From CAZICM01 sp964537685 (lineage in GTDB: Bacteria; Myxococcota_A; Polyangia; Polyangiales; Polyangiaceae), in assembly GCA_964537685.1 (NCBI GenBank), contig CAZICM010000046.1, positions 4,255 to 68,254 on the forward strand: a stretch of DNA of 64,000 nt. The letters are read 5' to 3'. The position numbers were made by a program, and so were the translations under genes. The notes below the pieces were generated by a model. The model saw only the letters and a program-made list of their open reading frames with translations, was not told the origin of the DNA and did not search any database. Of the stretch, positions 1-7,262 are shown in pieces (the first letter of the stretch is position 1; each line of letters opens with the position of its first letter).

Positions 1-1
1 A

Positions 2-250
2 AGCCAAAACCTGGATGCCGAAGTTCATTCATCCGCAAAATATACGGATGGCCCCTGGGAAATGGCCCTGTTTATTTCTCTTGCAGGGGCCAGCCCTTTC
101 GCAGGTCCTCAGCCCGGGGATTTGGCAGCGTTTGATAATTCTCCGCCCCCCGCCGGTCAGCCGCCGGTGACGGGTATCTCGGTCCGAATGACGGTGATGG
201 GAGCCGATGCTCATGCCGAGCTCGATAATCAATATTTTATTCAATATTGA
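2..250 (+). CDS. C-terminal end of an unidentified protein (partial)
   Basis: An open frame runs in from the left edge and stops at TGA 248-250, giving about 82 residues with no start in view that is clearly real. The visible part has a WEMALFISLAGA strand, a Pro-rich linker and a polar tail ending YFIQY. The strand pattern after a DGPW turn faintly resembles the ethylbenzene-dehydrogenase/DMSO-reductase haem-binding fold, but that is a guess. The stop overlaps the TTG start of the following peroxidase-like gene, so the two are probably co-transcribed and may act in the same redox system. The function is not recognisable from this fragment. Confidence 0.6.
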   Translation, partial: SQNLDAEVHSSAKYTDGPWEMALFISLAGASPFAGPQPGDLAAFDNSPPPAGQPPVTGISVRMTVMGADAHAELDNQYFIQY

Positions 251-1353
251 GCGATATGCGCCCTGCTTTTGCCCTCGCGGCCGCTTTCTTGTTCTGGAAC
301 GTTGGGTGTGGAGAATCTCCCGGGGCTTCGTCTATCCCGGCGTTGCGAGATCCACAATTCGGTCCTGTTCCTCCTTTGCCTGATTGGCCGGACGATCCTC
401 CCACGCAAGCCAAAGTCCAGTTAGGGCGGGCGCTCTTCTTCGATCCGCGCCTGTCGGGCAGTGGCCAGACCAGTTGTGATAAATGCCATGGGGCTGCCAC
501 CCGCTTTCAGGATAATCTGCGAAAGTCCGTTCCCGATCGTTCCTTTCCTTTGGTTGAGCCTCGCACCCGCCGCAATACGACATCGATGCTCAATATTGTA
601 TATGCTCCCATATTTCGGTGGGATGGCTCTCAGGTTGACCTGGTCAGCGCCATGGTCCATCCTTTGATGGAAGAAAACATGAACTTAGGTCTAGATCTGG
701 GGGCCGCCCAAACGGTTCTTCAAGAGAGGATTACCCAACAAGCACCGGGCTATATTCCCTTGTTTCAGTCTGCTTTTGGTGTCGATCCGGCGGGTCAAGC
801 GCCGGCGGATGTGTGGCGTTTGACAGGCAGGGCGCTCGCGGCCTTTATACGCGGGGCGGTCTCAATCCATTCTCCTTTCGATCGCTGGAATGCGGGCGAT
901 GACGGTGCGATGAATGAGCGGGCGGTTCGGGGGTTTGAGATTTTCAAGGGCCGCGGGCGCTGTTCACGATGCCATTCCGGGCCTCTGTTTTCAGACTTTT
1001 TGTTTCACAATGTCTCGACGTCACTTCCAGATGCCAATGGGAAGCGGGAGGATGAAGGCCGTTTCGAGGTCAGCGGAAGAGTTGAAGACCGGGGCGCTTT
1101 TCTTACGCCGACACTTCGGGGGGCATACGATACACAACCATATCTACATGATGGGAGCGCTTTGTTTCTTCGGGATGTGGTCCGGCATTTTGGAAGCGCG
1201 GCAGTGCTGGCCGATCCCGCTTTCGATCCGCTTCTAGATCCGGCGCCCTCGCTCAGCGACGGCGAGGTCGAAGATGTGGTGGCGTTTATTGGAAGCCTCC
1301 GCGGAGAACCCTTGGGGGATGAGTTCTTGCCCCCGCCTGATGGATTACCTTGA
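247..1353 (+). CDS. Di-haem cytochrome c peroxidase-like lipoprotein (CcpA/MauG family)
   Basis: This is predicted to be a periplasmic di-haem enzyme of the bacterial cytochrome c peroxidase/MauG superfamily, which reduces peroxide or oxidises a protein partner through two c-type haems. Two haem-attachment motifs are visible, CDKCH at residues 77-81 and CSRCH near 239-243. Between them lie the family's LGRALFFDPRLSGSGQ and TRRNTTSMLN segments. The N-terminus is a short hydrophobic signal ending in a VGC lipobox-like site (Cys21). The frame opens at TTG 247, overlapping the previous stop, but ATG 256 would give a tidier signal peptide. A di-haem cytochrome lipoprotein follows 19 bp downstream and is a plausible electron partner. 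The true substrate cannot be told from sequence. Confidence 0.85.
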   Translation: MSDMRPAFALAAAFLFWNVGCGESPGASSIPALRDPQFGPVPPLPDWPDDPPTQAKVQLGRALFFDPRLSGSGQTSCDKCHGAATRFQDNLRKSVPDRSFPLVEPRTRRNTTSMLNIVYAPIFRWDGSQVDLVSAMVHPLMEENMNLGLDLGAAQTVLQERITQQAPGYIPLFQSAFGVDPAGQAPADVWRLTGRALAAFIRGAVSIHSPFDRWNAGDDGAMNERAVRGFEIFKGRGRCSRCHSGPLFSDFLFHNVSTSLPDANGKREDEGRFEVSGRVEDRGAFLTPTLRGAYDTQPYLHDGSALFLRDVVRHFGSAAVLADPAFDPLLDPAPSLSDGEVEDVVAFIGSLRGEPLGDEFLPPPDGLP

Positions 1354-1372
1354 ATAAAGTCTGGAGGTTACG

Positions 1373-2332
1373 ATGAATTTTCTTCGAGATCTGCTTCCAT
1401 GTTTGTTTGTCGGTCTCGCCGCTTGTGGAGGTGATGAGACGAGCACCGTTCCGCAAAAGCCGGTTCCATCCGTTGAACGAGGCCAATACATGGCCGAGCG
1501 TTTGGGTCCATGTGGACAGTGTCACACCCCCAAAGATGCCATGGGCGCCCCGGATGATACCCGGCATTTTGGAGGAAACGATTGCTTTATCGATATTGAC
1601 CCGATGGATGATATGATCGGATGCCTGGCTGCTCCCAATATCACCAATCATCCAACAGGCTTGGCCAATCGCACCGATGCCGAGATTCGCGCGATGATTA
1701 CCACGGGGATAAGGCCCGATGGTAGCGTCATGTTTCCAATGATGCCTTATTTTGTTATCCATACCTTCACGGATGTGGATATCGACTCCATTGTTTTATA
1801 TTTGCGCTCGGTTCCCGGGGTCGATCGGGTGACAGCGAAGAGTCAGCCGCCCTTTAATATGCCCCCGCCATCAGCGCCTCCCCCGCTTTCCGAGGCCGAG
1901 ATGCCGATGCCCACCACGAAAACCGATGCCGCCATGAGAGGCCGTTATTTGGTCGTGGGTGCGTGTATTACATGCCATACGCCACTGGTGGACCCGACGG
2001 ATTTCCGAAAACTCGATACAAGCAAGTTGTTTGCTGGAGGGTATGCCTTTTCAACCCCGGTGCTCGGTTTGCCGAGTCCGCCTTTTCCAGCGGTCATTTA
2101 TTCGAGCAATTTGACACCTGAGCCTTCGACGGGACTAGGGTATAGCAAAGAGCAGTTAACGGCGCTTTTGAAATCGGGAAATGATAAAGGGGGCAAGCCT
2201 GTCTGTCCCCCCATGCCCATCAAGGGAGCGTATCAGGGGCTTTCGGATAGCGATATCAGTGATATGGCGGACTATATTCTCGCGCTGCCTCCGGTCATGA
2301 ACGCCGTTCCGGGCACCTGCGAGGGGATGTAA
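1373..2332 (+). CDS. Di-haem cytochrome c lipoprotein
   Basis: A secreted, probably lipid-anchored c-type cytochrome of 319 residues. The signal ends in the lipobox LAAC (Cys18). Two CxxCH haem sites are seen, CGQCH at residues 47-51 and CITCH near 198-202, each starting a cytochrome-c-like domain. The domains are joined by a Pro-rich linker (about 160-185). The layout resembles the di- and tri-haem subunits that take electrons from periplasmic dehydrogenases, and the ITNHPTGLANRTDAEIRAMI segment is typical of that group. A good GGAGG lies just upstream of the ATG. Its position directly after the di-haem peroxidase gene suggests a shared electron-transfer chain, which is inference. It converges on the sulfatase gene with only 9 bp between stops. 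Confidence 0.85.
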   Translation: MNFLRDLLPCLFVGLAACGGDETSTVPQKPVPSVERGQYMAERLGPCGQCHTPKDAMGAPDDTRHFGGNDCFIDIDPMDDMIGCLAAPNITNHPTGLANRTDAEIRAMITTGIRPDGSVMFPMMPYFVIHTFTDVDIDSIVLYLRSVPGVDRVTAKSQPPFNMPPPSAPPPLSEAEMPMPTTKTDAAMRGRYLVVGACITCHTPLVDPTDFRKLDTSKLFAGGYAFSTPVLGLPSPPFPAVIYSSNLTPEPSTGLGYSKEQLTALLKSGNDKGGKPVCPPMPIKGAYQGLSDSDISDMADYILALPPVMNAVPGTCEGM

Positions 2333-2341
2333 GTGGTGGGC

Positions 2342-4690
2342 TCAGTCAGCCGAGAATGCCCCCGCAAGCAAGAGCTCGTGGTTAAGCTCCCGCTTACCCT
2401 TGGGGGTGATCGTCACCTTTTCAATCTCGCCGTTGGTAAAGGGATAGGTCGGGTTTAACGCTGCGTATTTCTTGCTGACGGAATCGGCGCTGTCATACCC
2501 CACGCAAAGACCATCGCCTGCAAGCGTGAATTTTCCGCTTTGGGTCTTCATCTCTCCACTCGCGACCACCGTGCTGTTCACGGAAAGCCGGGCTTCTCCC
2601 AGGGACTCGCCGTATTCGCCCTTTCGCTTCCTGTCGAATTCCACGAGGAAGGTGTATTTCCCAGGCGCAAGCGCTTCCGAGGCAAAGGTCTGCTCCTCGA
2701 TTCCAAGGAAGTTGTACACATAGAATACCTTCATGTCCTGAATGAACAATGTGTGGCCGCCAAAGCGTGAACCATGGGCAAAGATGACCCCAGAGCAGCC
2801 GGCCTTGATCTCGACGTTGGCTTGGATGCTGTAGGAACAACCGCGAATATTGACCGCCACAGCCTCCGGTACGGGGGCCGCGCCGGGATAATAGTCATAG
2901 TAGGGGCGGGGGGCCTCCTCGGTCGGCCGCTCTACGCCGAGCTGCTGCACCGCGCTGCGATCGTCGAGCGGTAGAACCAGGTTCTTCTTCGCTTCCTGAA
3001 ACCAGGCCGCGATAAGCTGCCGGAGTTTTTCGGGGTGCGCATTCGCCAAATTCACCGACTCGGAGCGATCTCTATCTACGTGGTAAAGCTCCCATTCATC
3101 CTCATCAAAATGGCCTTTTCCGCTGATAGGAGCGTGAAGAGATACGGCTTTCCAACCATTCTCCCAGAGGGCCCGCGTCCCGAGCATGGCATAGTACTGG
3201 CGCAGTTTCTTGGTCGGCGCGTCGGGTTCCGCGTCCCAGGTGTAACACATCGAAACGCCGGAAAGCGGGTATTGCTTCACACCCTTGTATACCTCGGGCA
3301 TCTCCAATCCGCATGCCTCGAGAATGGTCGGGACAATATCCGTGCAATGATGATATTGATGGCGGACGCCCCTTTGGGTAATGCGCTTGGGCCATGACAT
3401 CACAAGCGGGTCGCAGGTGCCGCCCGCATATTCCGAGTAGCGCTTAAACATCTTAAAAGGCGTTGATGTCGCCGCGGCCCAGCCGGTCGGGTAGTGCTCA
3501 TAGGTATCTGGACCGCCGAGCTTGTCCAAACCGCCGATGTCATCGACCGTCTTCAGGTTTTCCTCGGTGGTATCGGGATACCCGTTGAAGAACTTGTTCT
3601 CGTTGACCGAACCGTAGGGACTACCCTCACCCGATGCGCCGTTGTCGGCTGCATAGATGATCAGCGTATTCTCAAGCTGGCCCGTCTTCTCGAGATGCTC
3701 AACAATGCGGCCAATCTGCTCATCGGTGTAGGTGGAGAATGCCGCATAGACCTCCATAAACTTTGCAAACAGTGCCTTTTCTTCATCGCCGAGCTGATTC
3801 CACGGGCGCACGGCATCGCCGTCAACGGCCACCCCTTCCGGCAAAGGATTGAGCTCGGTAAGCTTGGTCCCCTCCGGGAGAATGCCCCGCCTAATCATCT
3901 CCGGCAATACCTGCTCACGGTAGACTTCATACCCTTCGTTAAACATGCCCTCATATTCGTATTTCTGTACGGCGCCTTCGGGAATTTGATGCGGGGCATG
4001 GTTGGCTCCTGGGCAAAACCACATATACCACGGCTTCGATGGATTGCTCGCCTTCTGATCCTTGATCATCTGTATCGCTTGATCGGCCAGATCCTTCGAA
4101 AGATGATAGCCCTCCACATGGGGTTGCTCTACCGGGTGATTGTCGGCGATCAAATCGGGGAAGAATTGGTTGGTCTCGCCGCCGATAAAGCCATAAAAGC
4201 GGTCAAAGCCCTTGGCGAGCGGCCATTGCTTCTTGGTCGAGCCCAGCGCCACATCGGTTTCGGGAACGTTGTGGTTCTTGCCCACCCAGAAGGTGCTCCA
4301 GCCGGCATCCTGGAGAATTTGCGCAATCGTGGCGCACTCGTCCGGAATCCTCGCATGCTGGCCGGGGAAGCCATTGGCTCCTTCCGTGATGCTGGCATTG
4401 CCATTGAGATGATGGTTTCTGCCGGTCAAAAGCATGCCCCTGGTCGGTGAACAAAGCGCCGCCGTGTGCCATTGGGTGTAGATCAACCCGTTTTCGGCGA
4501 GCTTTGAAAGGGTTGGCATCTTGATTTTGCCGCCGAAGGGCTCCCATGCGGCAAGACCCGTATCGTCAAAAAGCACAAACAGGACATTGGGCGCCCCCTT
4601 GGGTGCCTTGGGAGCTAGATACGGCTCCCAATCGGGCGTCGAGTCACGGACATCGAGCCGAATGATACCATTAAACGTCTTCTTTGCCAT
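2342..4690 (-). CDS. Arylsulfatase (Cys-type, formylglycine-dependent)
   Basis: A 782-residue type I sulfatase that should hydrolyse sulfate esters through a formylglycine made from Cys80 in the motif CSPTRG. Family features are the N-terminal metal-binding FDD (residues 41-43), the TGRNHH segment after the active site, and an AADNGASGEG metal site in the middle. The last 150 or so residues form a beta-rich C-terminal domain. No signal peptide is apparent, so the enzyme may be cytoplasmic. The start is supported by an AGGAG just upstream. It lies 20 bp downstream of an anaerobic-type sulfatase maturase, which known family biology makes the activator of such Cys-type enzymes. The substrate is unknown. 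Confidence 0.95.
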   Translation of the reverse strand: MAKKTFNGIIRLDVRDSTPDWEPYLAPKAPKGAPNVLFVLFDDTGLAAWEPFGGKIKMPTLSKLAENGLIYTQWHTAALCSPTRGMLLTGRNHHLNGNASITEGANGFPGQHARIPDECATIAQILQDAGWSTFWVGKNHNVPETDVALGSTKKQWPLAKGFDRFYGFIGGETNQFFPDLIADNHPVEQPHVEGYHLSKDLADQAIQMIKDQKASNPSKPWYMWFCPGANHAPHQIPEGAVQKYEYEGMFNEGYEVYREQVLPEMIRRGILPEGTKLTELNPLPEGVAVDGDAVRPWNQLGDEEKALFAKFMEVYAAFSTYTDEQIGRIVEHLEKTGQLENTLIIYAADNGASGEGSPYGSVNENKFFNGYPDTTEENLKTVDDIGGLDKLGGPDTYEHYPTGWAAATSTPFKMFKRYSEYAGGTCDPLVMSWPKRITQRGVRHQYHHCTDIVPTILEACGLEMPEVYKGVKQYPLSGVSMCYTWDAEPDAPTKKLRQYYAMLGTRALWENGWKAVSLHAPISGKGHFDEDEWELYHVDRDRSESVNLANAHPEKLRQLIAAWFQEAKKNLVLPLDDRSAVQQLGVERPTEEAPRPYYDYYPGAAPVPEAVAVNIRGCSYSIQANVEIKAGCSGVIFAHGSRFGGHTLFIQDMKVFYVYNFLGIEEQTFASEALAPGKYTFLVEFDRKRKGEYGESLGEARLSVNSTVVASGEMKTQSGKFTLAGDGLCVGYDSADSVSKKYAALNPTYPFTNGEIEKVTITPKGKRELNHELLLAGAFSAD

Positions 4691-4710
4691 TCTCTATTCT
4701 CCTATTCTCG

Positions 4711-5955
4711 TTACAATGCGTTCGATTGCATAATTTCGTCCGCGAATCGGCCACGGCGGATTAAACCCGCCATGCGCTTCATCGCGGGCGCGATATGCGT
4801 GAAAAAAGCCTTGTAGCCGGCGCATAGGTAGTTCAGCCCTTCTTCGCCGTCGGGGGTTTGGATAAAGCGGTTGCGCGGACATTCGCCATAGCAGGCAAAT
4901 AGGACGGGACAGGTCTTGCAGTACTTCGGGAGCGTATCGAATTTGCTCCGCCCAAAGCGCTGCTGTTTCTCGGACGCAACCAATGCTCCCAGCGTTGTAT
5001 CCTTGATATTCCCGAGCAGATGGTCCGGTTCGACATAGTGATCGCAGGAATACACGTCGCCATTGTGCTCCATCGCGAGAGCGCGGCCGCATGTGGGGGA
5101 AACAATACAGGCATTATGTTGCCCTAGGAAGCTCCCGAGCGCGACATCAAAGGTGATGACATACACCTTGCCTACATCGGTCTTGATCCATTCATCGAAG
5201 ATGCCGATAAGAAACTGGCCAAATTGCTCGGCGCCGACGGTGCGTCCGGTCACCAAGCTCCCTTCCTGTTTGTAAAGCGGCCTATCCTTGCCTTTTAGAC
5301 CCCCCCAGCCCCGGTTGGCCAGGTTAATGGTCTGCTCGGTGGCGCGCTCGACAATGGGGATAAGCTGGATATAATTGGCCTCCAGCTCATCGCGAAAGAA
5401 ACGGTATACTTCGAGCGGATGATCGGCGTTTTTGGCGTGAATGGTGCACAGAATATTAACATCGACACCGTGGGCCTTTAGGCAGTTATAACCTCGGATC
5501 ACATCGTCGAAGCTGCCATTGCCCTTTTTGTCGATACGATAGGCATCATGCAGCTCGCGCGGGCCGTCGATGCTTAAGCCAACCAGGAATTTATGCTGCT
5601 TGAAAAACGCCGCCCATTCATCGTCGATCAGCGTGCCATTGGTCTGAATGGTGTGCAGGATGGTCCTGTGATGGGGTTTACGATACTGATTGGCGAGCGC
5701 AACCGAACGTTTATAGAAATCCAGCCCCCGCAGCATGGGCTCGCCTCCCTGCCAAGCGATCTCGACCTGCGGGCCGGGTGACGACGCCAAAAGCTGAGCG
5801 ATATAGGCTTCGAGCGTCGCATCGCTCATCAGCGGACTCTCACGCTCGCCGTACAGATTTTCCTTCGAGAGAAAGAAGCAATACTGGCATCCCAGGTTAC
5901 ACGCCGCGCCCGCGGGCTTGGCGAGAAGATGATAGGGGGCAATCAGGGGCTGCAT
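4711..5955 (-). CDS. Anaerobic sulfatase-maturating enzyme (radical SAM, SPASM)
   Basis: A radical-SAM enzyme that converts the active-site Cys (or Ser) of sulfatases to formylglycine without oxygen. The SAM-binding cluster motif CxxxCxxC is at residues 19-26 (C19, C23, C26). The C-terminal third carries the Cys-rich SPASM region for auxiliary iron-sulfur clusters, including CGRALA, SCDHY, CKTCPVLFACYGECPRNR. Length (414 residues) fits the family. The frame can open at GTG 5964, but ATG 5955 has a better-spaced TAGGTG ribosome site. It is the first gene of a two-gene operon with the sulfatase. A perfect inverted repeat stands 34 bp upstream of the start, next to a divergent AraC-type regulator. 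Confidence 0.93.
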   Translation of the reverse strand: MQPLIAPYHLLAKPAGAACNLGCQYCFFLSKENLYGERESPLMSDATLEAYIAQLLASSPGPQVEIAWQGGEPMLRGLDFYKRSVALANQYRKPHHRTILHTIQTNGTLIDDEWAAFFKQHKFLVGLSIDGPRELHDAYRIDKKGNGSFDDVIRGYNCLKAHGVDVNILCTIHAKNADHPLEVYRFFRDELEANYIQLIPIVERATEQTINLANRGWGGLKGKDRPLYKQEGSLVTGRTVGAEQFGQFLIGIFDEWIKTDVGKVYVITFDVALGSFLGQHNACIVSPTCGRALAMEHNGDVYSCDHYVEPDHLLGNIKDTTLGALVASEKQQRFGRSKFDTLPKYCKTCPVLFACYGECPRNRFIQTPDGEEGLNYLCAGYKAFFTHIAPAMKRMAGLIRRGRFADEIMQSNAL

Positions 5956-5988
5956 AAAAGGCACCTATCCGGCTCGGAACTTCCCTCA

Positions 5989-6011
5989 ATTCGGCTCGTC
6001 ATGAGCCGAAT
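5989..6011. promoter_or_regulatory. Perfect 9-bp inverted repeat, candidate operator of the sulfatase operon
   Basis: ATTCGGCTC at 5989-5997 and GAGCCGAAT at 6003-6011 are exact reverse complements around a 5-bp spacer. The repeat sits in the 225-bp divergent region between the maturase and the AraC-type regulator, 34 bp before the maturase start. It lacks a T-run, so it does not look like a terminator. A regulator-binding site is the simplest reading. AraC proteins usually bind direct repeats, so the binder may be a different, dimeric regulator. Confidence 0.5.
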
Positions 6012-6180
6012 GCGCCCTATGTATGCCGCTCCCCGCCGGATGGCGATCCGCTTTGCGACATGCTGGCTATACGGTTTCCGACAGCGGGCCCCGCAAGGGA
6101 CTCGACACAAAAAAATACCCCAGCGGCATTTTGTTCTTCTCCAGGCCAAGAGAAAGCGTCTATCATAACCTCTACTTCAC

Positions 6181-7191
6181 ATGTCTCCGCTTGATCCACT
6201 GCCCGCAGCGCACACGATCCAGCTCACCGAGCCCGATCTTGCGCGGGAGATGTTCAGCCGTCTCTATTCCGCGACAAGTATTGACATACATCGCGACGCC
6301 GAGCGTCAATTCGCCTGGGTATGGACATTGCGGCCAAACGGGCCTATTACAGTCATCCAAGGCCATGCCCGCCTGGGGTTTGCGTCGGTTGGGGGTGAAA
6401 TTCCCTATTATGTGCTTGCCTTGGTGCAAGAAGGAACCCTCGATTTGAGCTCCTCCAAGAACCAGACGAGGGTGATTTGCGGCCAGAGCGCGGCCTTGAT
6501 CAATGCCAATACGGAGGCATTGGCATTCACCCCGATGGGGACCAAGACCTTAAACATTCGCATTGACCCATTGGCATTAATGTCCCATGCTTCCGCCCTG
6601 GCTGGCACACCGGTAAGCACGCTACCGACCTTTCATGTCCCTCTCGATTTACGCCATGGCAGCGGTGCGGACATTTTGCGGCTTGCCCAGCTTCTCAGGG
6701 ATGCGATGGAGCGGCCGGATACGCCGATGGGCTCGCCGCATGTGGTGGCCCATCTTCGAGAAGCGCTGATTGGAACGCTTCTCCTGGGGCAAGAAAACAC
6801 CCTGCGTCCCCTGCTTCAGAAGCCGCCTCCGGTGACCAACACACGGGCGATCAAGCATGTGGAGGAGATTCTGGCGGCGCGGGCGCCCGAACCTATTTCG
6901 ATGACGGAGATAGCGGCGCAAACGGGAATTGGCCTGCGTTCGCTGGAGCGTTCCTACAAGGCGGCCCGGGGCGGGACGTTGCGCACATTTTTAAGGGAAC
7001 GGCGGCTCGAGCTTGCCCATCAGCGGCTTTGCGCGGCGACGCCTGGGATGACGGTTGCGCAAGTCTTATATGCCTCCGGGTTTAGCCGGCCAGGGGAATT
7101 TAGCCAAGCTTATCAGCGGCGATTCGGCGTTGCTCCATCGGAGACGCTGCGCCGGGCGCTTGGGCAGGGCAGGCGCAAAGGCAAACGGTAG
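6181..7191 (+). CDS. AraC family transcriptional regulator
   Basis: A 336-residue transcription factor. The C-terminal third (about 215-330) holds the double helix-turn-helix AraC DNA-binding domain, with ISMTEIAAQTGIGLRSLERSY as the first helix pair and the family signature AQVLYASGFSRPGEFSQAYQRRFGVAPSETL as a whole recognisable. The N-terminal half is a beta-rich sensing domain of the AraC-binding-like (cupin) type. It is transcribed divergently from the sulfatase maturase and sulfatase, so control of that operon is likely but inferred. The effector is unknown. No strong Shine-Dalgarno precedes the ATG. Confidence 0.9.
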   Translation: MSPLDPLPAAHTIQLTEPDLAREMFSRLYSATSIDIHRDAERQFAWVWTLRPNGPITVIQGHARLGFASVGGEIPYYVLALVQEGTLDLSSSKNQTRVICGQSAALINANTEALAFTPMGTKTLNIRIDPLALMSHASALAGTPVSTLPTFHVPLDLRHGSGADILRLAQLLRDAMERPDTPMGSPHVVAHLREALIGTLLLGQENTLRPLLQKPPPVTNTRAIKHVEEILAARAPEPISMTEIAAQTGIGLRSLERSYKAARGGTLRTFLRERRLELAHQRLCAATPGMTVAQVLYASGFSRPGEFSQAYQRRFGVAPSETLRRALGQGRRKGKR

Positions 7192-7221
7192 CGGTGAGGC
7201 GGGAAAGGTGGGGGAGTGAAT

Positions 7222-7247
7222 GGCACCGTTGGCATCAGAACGTTGCC
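7222..7247. terminator. Imperfect inverted repeat between convergent genes (weak terminator candidate)
   Basis: GGCACCGTT (7222-7230) pairs with AACGTTGCC (7239-7247) with one mismatch around an 8-base loop. It lies in the 71-bp gap where the AraC gene and the TolB-like lipoprotein gene converge. No U-tract follows on either strand, so intrinsic termination is uncertain. Confidence 0.25.
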
Positions 7248-7262
7248 GCACTCAAAAACTTC

